Shown here piece after piece: positions 1 to 6,065 of a stretch of 10,315 nt of DNA. The position numbers and the translations under genes are program-made. Positions within the stretch are counted from its first letter, which is position 1; the number at the start of each line of letters is the position of its first letter. The notes below the pieces were generated by a model. That model searched no databases. It was not told the DNA's origin and was given only the letters and a program-made list of their open reading frames with translations. The stretch is from positions 1-10,315 of the forward strand of contig CALHZD010000043.1 in the NCBI GenBank assembly GCA_938040985.1. Reading direction: 5' to 3'. The stretch is from an uncultured Propionivibrio sp. (lineage in GTDB: Bacteria > Pseudomonadota > Gammaproteobacteria > Burkholderiales > Rhodocyclaceae).

Positions 1-312
1 CAAACGCCCAAAATACGCGGGCTTGCGGGCAGGTCGTCCGCCGTTTTGCCGATGGCGGTGAATGCCGCTAGGCGATGCGCCCGCAGGCGATGGGCGCTCC
101 CGGCCGCTGCCCCGCAACCCGCATGGGCAGGTCGATATCACGATGCCTGCCTTGCCGCCCGCTGCTGGCAAGGGTTCCGGCGCGCCCGCCCGCCAGCTCA
201 GTGTTTACGTGGCCTCCGGAGGCACCTGCCCGCAAACGCCCAAAATACGCGGGCTTGCGGGCAGGTCGTCCGCCGTTTTGCCGATGGTAGTGAATGCCGC
301 TAGGCAATGCGC
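1..312. repeat. 80-bp direct repeat pair flanking 152 bp of structured non-coding DNA
   Basis: Bases 1-80 recur at 233-312 with three mismatches (56, 57 and 74 against 288, 289 and 306), so the offset is 232 bp. The first copy is cut by the window edge and may continue to the left. The second copy ends two bases before the stop codon of the neighbouring phosphatase gene. The 152 bp between the copies contains a 7-bp stem (150-156 with 167-173, 10-nt loop) and a perfect 12-bp palindrome, GCCTCCGGAGGC, at 212-223. Short open frames cross the region in several frames, but none resembles a protein I know, and I call no gene in 1-314. Neither a transposase nor terminal inverted repeats are visible. 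The function is unknown. Confidence 0.85.
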
Positions 313-314
313 GC

Positions 315-1145
315 TCAGGGTTGGGCGGGTTGAATTTCCCAGCGGTCGCCGCGGCGGATCAGGGTGATCGGCTTGGCGTTTTCAACCTTGGTGGCGAAGG
401 CGTTATCGTCGATCTTGCCGCGCGTCAGGTGGGCGACCAAGGTTTTGATCGTCAGTTCATGCGAGATGACGATAATGCGGCGTTCCTGCGCCAGGGCTTC
501 GTCGATGGCCGCCGAAGCGCGGCGGTAGACGAGCGCCAGCGATTCGCCGTTCGGATAGGCGGCGTCCGCTTGATGGAAGACGGCGGCCTGGCGTCCTTTG
601 GCCATTTCCGGCCAGTGCTGTGCGGCCTCCGGCCAGGTCAGGTTGGTGAGGCTTCCGGCCGAGCGCTCGAAAATCCGCGTATCCGGGCGGAGTTTCAACG
701 CCGTTTCGTTGTCCAGTTGCGCGCCGAGCAGCACGCCCGAAAGCGTTTGTTTGGTGCGCAGCAGCGGCGAGTACAGCCAGAGTGCGTCACGCAGTTTGGG
801 CGATGCGGCGCCCGCGCTGCCGCCGGCGTTCTTTTCTGCCTCTTTTTCCTGTTTCAGTAGCGCTTCCCCGGCTTTCACGGCCTGGCTGACGCCGCGCATG
901 GTCAGGCTGGCGGAGTTCCATCCGCTCAGCACTTTGCCTTTGCTTGGCATCAAGGTGCCGTCGAGGCGGACGACGGTTTTCCCCTCATTGAGATTGTCCT
1001 CGCTCTCGCCGTGGCGAATCAGGTCGATGCGCTCGGCAAGCACCGTCCGGGTGGGCTGCGTCGGTTCGGCGAAACAGCCAAAAGCCAGCAGTGTCGCGGC
1101 CAGCAGGGCGAAATGGCGAATAAAACGGAGCGGATGGGTTGGCAT
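315..1145 (-). CDS. Exported histidine phosphatase (phosphoglycerate-mutase-like) family protein
   Basis: A 276-aa protein of the histidine phosphatase superfamily, which moves phosphate through a phospho-histidine. Its substrate cannot be read from the sequence. The catalytic RHGE lies at residues 44-47 (LIRHGESEDN), a conserved arginine at 130 (LLRT), the GES acid motif at 200-202, and the second catalytic histidine in ISHE at 227-230. An N-terminal signal is clear: basic residues, then a hydrophobic stretch at about 12-23. Cleavage could follow CFA before Glu27, or Cys24 could be a weak lipobox cysteine (LAFGC), so the protein is periplasmic or membrane-anchored. A Lys/Glu/Ala/Gly-rich insert lies at about 98-116. 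AAGGA about 8 nt upstream supports the start at 1145. It is probably transcribed alone from the promoter at 1259-1286. Family assignment is firm; specificity is unknown. Confidence 0.85.
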   Translation of the reverse strand: MPTHPLRFIRHFALLAATLLAFGCFAEPTQPTRTVLAERIDLIRHGESEDNLNEGKTVVRLDGTLMPSKGKVLSGWNSASLTMRGVSQAVKAGEALLKQEKEAEKNAGGSAGAASPKLRDALWLYSPLLRTKQTLSGVLLGAQLDNETALKLRPDTRIFERSAGSLTNLTWPEAAQHWPEMAKGRQAAVFHQADAAYPNGESLALVYRRASAAIDEALAQERRIIVISHELTIKTLVAHLTRGKIDDNAFATKVENAKPITLIRRGDRWEIQPAQP

Positions 1146-1258
1146 GGGCGTTTTCCTTTCTGAGCTTTCTAAAAAATCCTGCCAGGCGGCGAAACCGCTG
1201 AGGCGATGTGCGCCCCGGTGCAGGCGTCAGGGCAGTTTCGGCAGTCCCTTGAGAACGC

Positions 1259-1286
1259 ATTGTAGCCAACAGTGTGTTGCCGACAA
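1259..1286 (-). promoter_or_regulatory. Candidate sigma-70 promoter of the histidine phosphatase gene
   Basis: Reading the minus strand, TTGTCG (plus 1281-1286, 4/6 matches to the -35 consensus) is followed after 16 bp by TACAAT (plus 1259-1264, 5/6 matches to the -10 consensus). This would give a leader of roughly 105 nt before the ATG at 1145. It lies just outside the iorA relic that begins near 1299. The call rests on motif matching only. Confidence 0.45.
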
Positions 1287-1298
1287 ACGACCATTAAC

Positions 1299-1514
1299 AG
1301 GTTGCGCTTGCAGTGGCGCTGGGCGCCGCTTTCGGCGGGGCGCGGACACTGGTGACGATGTCCCAGCAGGCCTATGATTTCACCGGGGCGGCTTTTGCCG
1401 TTTCCAAACGCTTCTAACTGCCGGTCATGCTGCGCATGATGGCCCGTGTCTGTCATGCCAAAAGTATTGTCCGGCAAACGCCCGTGCCGCCGCCGGCGGA
1501 CGATCCGGATTTTC
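1299..1514 (+). pseudogene. Degenerate internal fragment of an iorA gene
   Basis: This 216-bp stretch aligns to the intact iorA without gaps except for one clean jump. Bases 1299-1360 match 3903-3964 (61 of 62 identical) and 1361-1514 match 4142-4295 (135 of 154 identical by my count). It therefore represents IorA residues 58-78 joined to 138-188, with 59 codons missing in frame. It cannot make a protein: a TAA at 1295-1297 stands in frame just before the match, there is no start codon, and a TAA at 1415-1417 replaces Gln156 of the intact gene. Neither the 5' nor the 3' part of iorA is present. Many differences in the second half are synonymous (for example AAG/AAA, AGC/AGT, TGC/TGT, TTG/CTG). 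That suggests descent from a separately evolving iorA and not simple decay of a recent copy. Confidence 0.9.
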
Positions 1515-1732
1515 AGATCGGGCGGTCAGGAAATAGCGAACAAACAGCGGGCAAACGGACAACGAGCAGACGGACAGCGAATGCGGCGTTTCCTCCTCGG
1601 GAACGCGCCTAGCGTGGCGTCTTGCCGCAAACAGAAACCGAAAAAATTGACGCAGGGTTTTCGCTGGCTGAAACGCATTTGTCACCCGCGCTGATGCGAG
1701 CTCGTGCTGTGCCGTATGCGCGCATGGTTTTT
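1515..1732. other. Non-coding stretch between the iorA relic and act1
   Basis: I see no convincing gene in these 218 bp. They hold the degenerate 15-bp tandem repeat at 1535-1579 and otherwise unremarkable sequence up to the stop codon of act1 at 1733. A short palindrome at 1716-1725 is followed on the plus strand by six T. It lacks a usable stem and loop, and no intact plus-strand gene ends before it. No strong terminator for act1 is evident. Confidence 0.6.
1535..1579. repeat. Degenerate 15-bp tandem repeat, three units
   Basis: Three consecutive 15-bp units (1535-1549, 1550-1564, 1565-1579) share a pattern close to AGCAAACGGACAGCG, with several substitutions per unit. It sits 20 bp past the end of the iorA relic, outside any gene. 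It probably arose by replication slippage, and I see no sign of function. Confidence 0.6.
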
Positions 1733-2185
1733 TCAGATTTGTTGGCGCTTCCCGCGCGTGCCATATACCGCGCTGTCGTCGAGAATCCGCAGGCCGACGG
1801 CGCGCAAACGTTCCCTGGCTTCCGGCATATCCTGGATGTCGATGACGAAAAAGGCGCTTTCGCCGTCGCGTACCGTGCGACCGTAAGCATTGGTGAAGCT
1901 TACGCCGGCACGCACGACGCTTTTGAGCAGTTCATCCAGCCCGCCCGGACGGTCCGGCATCTCCACGACGGCGATTTCGCGCAGGGCTGACGCCATCCCC
2001 TGCGCTGACAGCTGCCGCTGCGCTGCTTCCGGATCGGACACGACGAGGTTGAGCACTCCCCAGCCATTTGCCGTGTGGTTGAGATGGAGCGAGCGGATGT
2101 CGATTTGCGCCGCGCTCAGCACGGCCGTGACCTTCTCAATGCTGCCCAGCTTGTTTTCGAGAAATACTGAAACCTGATGACTCAT
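1733..2185 (-). CDS. Tandem ACT-domain protein (ACT1), partner of PaaK1
   Basis: A 150-aa soluble protein made of two ACT-like halves, about residues 3-68 and 72-140. ACT domains usually bind amino acids and control enzymes or transcription. Visible signs are the LENKLGSIEKVTAVL strand-helix start, IDIRSLHLNHTANGWGVLNL in the first half, and EMPDRPGGLDELLKSVVRAG opening the second; D-x-P-G-x-L is the typical ligand-loop pattern. The protein has neither a DNA-binding domain nor a catalytic domain. The open frame runs on upstream to 2374, but the ATG at 2185 was chosen because homology begins there and GGGGA precedes it by about 7 nt. It follows paaK1 after 17 bp, so the two are almost surely cotranscribed. 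Stand-alone double-ACT proteins next to paaK and iorAB are a recurring arrangement. A role in sensing aromatic amino acids is inferred, not shown. Confidence 0.85.
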   Translation of the reverse strand: MSHQVSVFLENKLGSIEKVTAVLSAAQIDIRSLHLNHTANGWGVLNLVVSDPEAAQRQLSAQGMASALREIAVVEMPDRPGGLDELLKSVVRAGVSFTNAYGRTVRDGESAFFVIDIQDMPEARERLRAVGLRILDDSAVYGTRGKRQQI

Positions 2186-2202
2186 TGGCGTTTCCCCGCA
2201 GC

Positions 2203-3555
2203 TTATTTTGACGTTTTGCGCCGGTCGATGACCCGCACCGCCTTGCTCTCCGTCCTGGGGAGGGAGCCTGGCTCGACAAGTCGCACCAATGGCCGCAAGA
2301 GCACCTCGTCGCGCAGCAGGTGCGCAATGCGGCGCTGCAGGCGGGTGAGGCGTTCCACGTCGCCGCTGAACCATTCCCGTTTCAGCTCCACCTCGACGAT
2401 CATCTCATCTTGGTCGTTAAGGTGGTCGAGAATGATGCGGTAATTGTCACCGACTTCCGGCAATTTCATCAATATGCCCTCGACCTGCATCGGAAAGACG
2501 TTGCACCCCTTGATGATGAACATGTCGTCCGAGCGGCCGGTAATCCGGTCGAGCCGGCGGTGCGTGCGGCCGCAACGGCACGGCCCGGGCAGGATGCGGG
2601 TCAGGTCGCGCGTGCGATAACGGATCACCGGCATCGCCTGCCGGTCGAGCGTCGTCATTACCAGCTCACCGCGCTCGCCGTCGGGGAGCGGTTCCAGCGT
2701 CTGCGGGTCGACGATCTCGACAATGTAAGCGTCTTCCCAGACGTGCAGCCCGTTCTGTTCGGTACATTCAAAGGCGACGCCCGGGCCGTTCATCTCGGAA
2801 AGCCCGAACGAGTTGTAGGCTTTGACGCCGAACATTGCCTCAATGCGCCGCCGTTGTTCCTCGGTATGCGGCTCGGCGCCGATGACCAGCGTGTGCAACT
2901 GCGTGTCGCGGCGCGGATCGAGTCCTTCGGCAGAGAAAACTTCGTGCAGCCGCCCCAGATAGCTCGGAATGGCATGCGCCACCGTCGTGCCAAAATCGCG
3001 CATCAGTTTGATCTGGCGCAAGCTGTTGCCGGCGCCGGCCGGGATCGAGAGGCAGCCGAGCCGTTCGATGCCATACTGGAAACCGAGGCCGCCGGTAAAC
3101 AGCCCGTAACCGGACATGTTCTGGAAAACGTCCGTCTGGCGAACGCCGGCGGCGTAAAGCGAGCGCGCCATCAGATTCGCCCAGCTTGCGAGATCATGCC
3201 GATTATGAAAGACGACGGTTGGATTGCCGGTCGTACCGCTTGAACTGTGCAGACGGATGACTTCGCGTTTGTCGGCGGCGAGAAAACCCCACGGGAAATC
3301 CTGACGCAGATCGTCCTTGGTCGTGAATGGCAGCTCGCGGATCTGCTCGATCGACTTGATCCCTTCGCGCAGCATCCGCCCGATCCGTGCGCATTTGGCA
3401 TAATGCGGCGAACGTGCGGCCAGGTGCAGCGATTCGTTCAGTCGCCGGAGCTGTAGTTTCTCAAGCTCGGCGCGCGGCAGGGTTTCAAGCTCGCTTTCCC
3501 AGTACATCCGGTTTCCGCTATCCATAGCGCGTGTCGCGTCACTTTCCATAATCAT
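2203..3555 (-). CDS. paaK: Phenylacetate-CoA ligase family protein 1 (arylacetate, AMP-forming)
   Basis: A 450-aa cytoplasmic adenylate-forming ligase of the PaaK family. The family activates arylacetates with ATP and CoA to arylacetyl-CoA, AMP and pyrophosphate. In order are the phosphate-binding loop HSSSGTTGNP (103-112), the family motif SGYGLFTGGLGFQYG (148-162), YNSFGLSEM (247-255), the adenosine-contacting YRTRD (313-317), PCRCGR (325-330), the hinge RSDDMFIIKG (341-350), and a C-terminal lysine in TESKAVRV (K438) at the usual catalytic lysine position. Full length for the family. The start is uncertain: ATGs at 3555, 3549, 3525 and 3507 are in frame. The one at 3507 (MYWESELETLPR) best matches usual PaaK N-termini, while 3555 gives the longest form; none has a strong ribosome site. 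It leads act1 and diverges from iorA. Whether the substrate is phenyl-, hydroxyphenyl- or indoleacetate cannot be told. Confidence 0.9.
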   Translation of the reverse strand: MIMESDATRAMDSGNRMYWESELETLPRAELEKLQLRRLNESLHLAARSPHYAKCARIGRMLREGIKSIEQIRELPFTTKDDLRQDFPWGFLAADKREVIRLHSSSGTTGNPTVVFHNRHDLASWANLMARSLYAAGVRQTDVFQNMSGYGLFTGGLGFQYGIERLGCLSIPAGAGNSLRQIKLMRDFGTTVAHAIPSYLGRLHEVFSAEGLDPRRDTQLHTLVIGAEPHTEEQRRRIEAMFGVKAYNSFGLSEMNGPGVAFECTEQNGLHVWEDAYIVEIVDPQTLEPLPDGERGELVMTTLDRQAMPVIRYRTRDLTRILPGPCRCGRTHRRLDRITGRSDDMFIIKGCNVFPMQVEGILMKLPEVGDNYRIILDHLNDQDEMIVEVELKREWFSGDVERLTRLQRRIAHLLRDEVLLRPLVRLVEPGSLPRTESKAVRVIDRRKTSK

Positions 3556-3595
3556 GAATGTTCCATCAAGGTTTCATGAAGAATTGCAAGACGCG

Positions 3596-3604
3596 AATCT
3601 AGCA
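3596..3604 (-). promoter_or_regulatory. Possible extended -10 promoter element for paaK1-act1
   Basis: Read on the minus strand this is TGCTAGATT: a TGn extension followed by TAGATT (4/6 to the -10 consensus). It lies about 40 bp before the first possible paaK1 start. No convincing -35 box stands upstream, so this is a weak motif call. It is the best candidate I see on this strand of the divergent region. Confidence 0.25.
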
Positions 3605-3656
3605 TGAGCGTTTGTTATCCGGCACAGCCGATTTGTCCGCCCGCGGCATGTCTGGA

Positions 3657-3685
3657 TTGACCACGGCGGGCAAGACGGCGATACT
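3657..3685 (+). promoter_or_regulatory. Candidate sigma-70 promoter of iorA-iorB-paaK2-act2
   Basis: TTGACC (3657-3662, 5/6) is separated by exactly 17 bp from GATACT (3680-3685, 4/6). This would give a leader of about 40 nt before the iorA ATG at 3731, with GAGG some 7 nt from the start codon. It lies in the 175-bp space between the divergent paaK1 and iorA, where a shared regulator could act. I could not pick out a clear operator palindrome. Confidence 0.5.
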
Positions 3686-3730
3686 TCGACGCTTCATGCT
3701 GGTAATTCCTTACTTCAATCGAGGTTTTTC

Positions 3731-5380
3731 ATGGCTGCCATACTTGCTGATCGCATGCTCTTGTCGGGTGATGAAGCGGTGGCGCTTGCCGCTTTCAATG
3801 CCGGAGTCCGTCTGGGGACGGGGTATCCGGGCACGCCGTCGACGGAAATTCTCGAAGCCTTTGCCCGCCTGGGCGGCAAGGCGCAATGGGCGCCCAATGA
3901 AAAGGTTGCGCTTGAAGTGGCGCTGGGCGCCGCTTTCGGCGGGGCGCGGACACTGGTGACGATGAAGCACGTCGGCGTCAATGTTGCGGCGGATGCGTTA
4001 TTTACGGCGGCCTATACCGGCGTGAGCGGCGGCCTGGTGCTGGTTTCGGCCGACGACCCGGGCATGGCGTCGAGCCAGAACGAGCAGGATAACCGCCATT
4101 ATGCGCGCGCCGCAGGAATCCTCATGCTGGAGCCGGCCGATTCTCAGCAGGCCTATGATTTCACCGGGGCGGCTTTTGCCGTTTCCGAACGCTTTCAATT
4201 GCCGGTCATGCTGCGCATGACGACCCGAGTCTGCCATTCAAAGAGCATTGTCGAACAAACCCCCGTGCCGCCGCCGGCGGGTGATCCGGATTTTCGGCGG
4301 GACGTGCCCTCGCGCGTGATGATTCCTGCCTATGCCCGGCCCGCTCACCGTAAACTGCGCCACAAGTTGGCGCTGGCGGCCGAATATGCCGAGCATTGCG
4401 CCCAGACAGTCGTCGACATGAAGGACAAGGCGCTGGGGATCATCGCTTCCGGCGTTGCCGCGGCCCATGCGCGCGAAGCCGCGCCCGAAGCCAGCGTGCT
4501 GCAACTGGGATTTTCCTATCCTTTGCCGATGCAGGCCATCCGCGATTTTGTCGCCGCGGTCGACCGGTGTGTGGTGATCGAGGAAGGCGACCCGATTCTC
4601 CTAACCGAACTGCGCGCGGATGGGCTGGTCATCGAGGGCAAGCCGGATTCGTTCCGTTTCGGCGAGCTCAATACCGAGCGCGTGCGGCGCATCCTGGCGC
4701 ATGACGATTCGCCAGAGGCGGCGCTGCCGGCCGGCAAGCCGCCGGCTTTGTGCGAAGGCTGCTCGCACCGCCCGGTATTTGAGGCGCTGCACCGGCTTGA
4801 CTGCATTGTTGCCGGTGATATTGGTTGCTATACGCTGGGCGTGCTGCCGCCGTTTTCCGGCATGGATACCTGCGTCTGCATGGGAGCGAGCATTGGCGTT
4901 GGCCTTGGCCTGCGGCATGTGCTGCCTGCCGCGCAGGCGCGGCGCGTGGTCAGCGTCATCGGCGATTCGACTTTCATGCACAGCGGGCTGACCGGAGTTG
5001 CCGAGATGGTCTATAACCCGCCGCCCGGCGGCCATGTGCTGATGATTCTGGACAACGGAACGACGGCCATGACCGGCCAGCAGGAGCATCCGGGCACCGG
5101 GCGCGGCCTCATGCACGAGGCGGCGGGCAAGATTGTCTTTGAGGATGTGCTGCGCGCTATGGGCGTTGATTCTGTGGTGACGGTTGATCCGATGGCTAGC
5201 GACACCGATCTCGATCAGGTGATCCGTGAAGCGCTTGACAGCGGCAAACTGAGCGTCATTGTCGCGCGCCGCCCCTGTATTCTGGCGGCGCCGAAAATCC
5301 GTCAGTACGAAAAAATCATCATCGAAAAGAAAAAGACCGCAGAGAGCGGCCGGCAGGGGAGCGGCGCCGAGGCGCCTTAG
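3731..5380 (+). CDS. iorA: Indolepyruvate oxidoreductase alpha subunit, lacking the ferredoxin domain
   Basis: The 549-aa thiamine-diphosphate subunit of an arylpyruvate (indolepyruvate/phenylpyruvate) oxidoreductase, which oxidatively decarboxylates the 2-oxoacid to arylacetyl-CoA and CO2, a reaction that can be reversible. The N-terminal pyrimidine-binding domain carries GYPGTPSTEI (31-40). The C-terminal cofactor domain carries CEGCSHRP (341-348), GDIGCYTLG (362-370) and the metal/diphosphate motif from GDS (411-413) to DNGTTAMTGQQEHPGTG (441-457), a hallmark of IorA. Classical IorA proteins are longer and end in a cysteine-rich 2[4Fe-4S] ferredoxin domain. Here the last cysteine is C516, and the chain ends in a Lys-rich tail (about 525-549) with no cluster motif. 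The downstream 69 bp cannot encode the missing domain, so this is not a simple frameshift. The ATG at 3731 has GAGG in front. First gene of iorA-iorB-paaK2-act2. Confidence 0.93.
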   Translation: MAAILADRMLLSGDEAVALAAFNAGVRLGTGYPGTPSTEILEAFARLGGKAQWAPNEKVALEVALGAAFGGARTLVTMKHVGVNVAADALFTAAYTGVSGGLVLVSADDPGMASSQNEQDNRHYARAAGILMLEPADSQQAYDFTGAAFAVSERFQLPVMLRMTTRVCHSKSIVEQTPVPPPAGDPDFRRDVPSRVMIPAYARPAHRKLRHKLALAAEYAEHCAQTVVDMKDKALGIIASGVAAAHAREAAPEASVLQLGFSYPLPMQAIRDFVAAVDRCVVIEEGDPILLTELRADGLVIEGKPDSFRFGELNTERVRRILAHDDSPEAALPAGKPPALCEGCSHRPVFEALHRLDCIVAGDIGCYTLGVLPPFSGMDTCVCMGASIGVGLGLRHVLPAAQARRVVSVIGDSTFMHSGLTGVAEMVYNPPPGGHVLMILDNGTTAMTGQQEHPGTGRGLMHEAAGKIVFEDVLRAMGVDSVVTVDPMASDTDLDQVIREALDSGKLSVIVARRPCILAAPKIRQYEKIIIEKKKTAESGRQGSGAEAP

Positions 5381-5449
5381 CGCCGGCATGAGGCGTTCGC
5401 AACCTGTGCAATGATGGAGCAATGAAAAATCGTGGAACGGTGAGCGAAG

Positions 5450-5935
5450 ATGGTGACGGAAAAAACAGTGGTTAATGTCGTCATTGCCGGCCTCGGCGGG
5501 CAGGGCGTGGTCAAGGCTTCGGATATCCTGGCCGATGCGGCGTTCCGGCAGGGACTGGACGTGAAGAAAAGCGAACTGCACGGCATGAGCCAGCGTGGCG
5601 GTTCGGTTTCCAGCGACGTACGCTTCGGGTCTAAGGTCGACAGCCCGATGATTTCGCCTGGTCAGGCGGATTTTCTGGTCGTCGTCGCCGCCGATCAGGT
5701 TGACGTCAATCGTCCGGCGCTGAAGGCCGGCGGCCTGCTGATTTCTCCGGAGCTATTGGCCGGCGCGCCGGGAAAACTGCCCGCCAAATCGATCAATGTC
5801 GCTTTGCTCGGCCTGTTGAGCCGCCGGCTCGACATTCCGGTCGAACACTGGGAAGCGGCCATTCGCGCCAATCTGGCGGAAAAGCATCATCGGCTCAACC
5901 TGGAGGCTTTTCAGCTGGGCCGGCAAATGGCCTGA
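5450..5935 (+). CDS. iorB: Indolepyruvate oxidoreductase beta subunit
   Basis: A 161-aa gamma-domain subunit of the 2-oxoacid oxidoreductase family that pairs with IorA. It opens with a beta strand and the glycine loop GLGGQG (14-19) and carries the family motif SELHGMSQRGGSV (41-53), then a conserved core INVALLGLL (115-123) and an ordinary C-terminus. It is shorter than most IorB proteins, which usually run to around 190-200 residues. The shortfall seems to lie between LKAGGLLISPELL (91-103) and SINVALLG, where other members have an extra segment; no frameshift is apparent. It follows iorA after 69 bp in the same direction, with only a weak GAGCGAAG ribosome site. IorB has no cluster motif of its own, so neither subunit here carries a visible iron-sulfur site. 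Confidence 0.9.
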   Translation: MVTEKTVVNVVIAGLGGQGVVKASDILADAAFRQGLDVKKSELHGMSQRGGSVSSDVRFGSKVDSPMISPGQADFLVVVAADQVDVNRPALKAGGLLISPELLAGAPGKLPAKSINVALLGLLSRRLDIPVEHWEAAIRANLAEKHHRLNLEAFQLGRQMA

Positions 5936-6012
5936 AAGGGGCTGAAAGGGCCTGACAGGACGAAGGCGGTGCGCGGCGGAAATAAAGTTGCGCGTTAAAC
6001 ATTGAACATTGA
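5931..6012 (+). repeat. Short tandem repeats at the iorB end and in the iorB-paaK2 spacer
   Basis: A 10-bp unit is present three times in a row (5931-5940, 5941-5950, 5951-5960: CCTGAAAGGG, GCTGAAAGGG, CCTGACAGGA). The first copy contains the iorB stop codon. Further on, ACATTGA is repeated exactly twice at 5999-6012. The 130-bp spacer (5936-6065) shows no convincing promoter or terminator, and paaK2 is probably transcribed with iorAB. Replication slippage would explain both repeats. Confidence 0.7.
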
Positions 6013-6065
6013 GACAAGGCGCATGATGCAAGGAAAACAGCAGGTCACACGAGAAGAGGCGCGAA

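Noticed and set aside
1..312. A possible CRISPR array from the direct repeats
   Set aside because: There are only two copies, of 80 bp, separated by 152 bp. The lengths do not fit CRISPR repeats or spacers and no cas gene is present.
598..1377. A 259-codon Ser/Arg-rich open frame on the plus strand
   Set aside because: It overlaps the histidine phosphatase gene in antisense and runs on into the iorA relic in the wrong frame; no domain is recognisable.
1716..1733. Palindrome followed by a T run, resembling a terminator
   Set aside because: The palindrome has no loop, so only about three base pairs could form. The T run is on the plus strand, where no intact gene ends.
2186..2374. An upstream extension of the act1 frame to an ATG at 2374
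   Set aside because: The extra 63 residues lie inside paaK1, are Pro/Arg/Ala-rich, and resemble nothing in ACT proteins. The ATG at 2185 has a ribosome site and starts the domain.
2320..3243. A 307-codon open frame on the plus strand
   Set aside because: It is antisense to paaK1, without family motifs or a ribosome site; a shadow of GC-biased codons.
5363..5384. GGCGCC-rich inverted repeats over the iorA stop codon
   Set aside because: A 5-bp stem (5371-5375 with 5380-5384) is possible, but no U tract follows and iorB comes 69 bp later in the same operon. It is more likely GC-rich chance than a terminator.
4601..5581. A 326-codon open frame on the minus strand
   Set aside because: It covers iorA and the start of iorB in antisense. 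Both of those have clear conserved motifs, and this frame has none.
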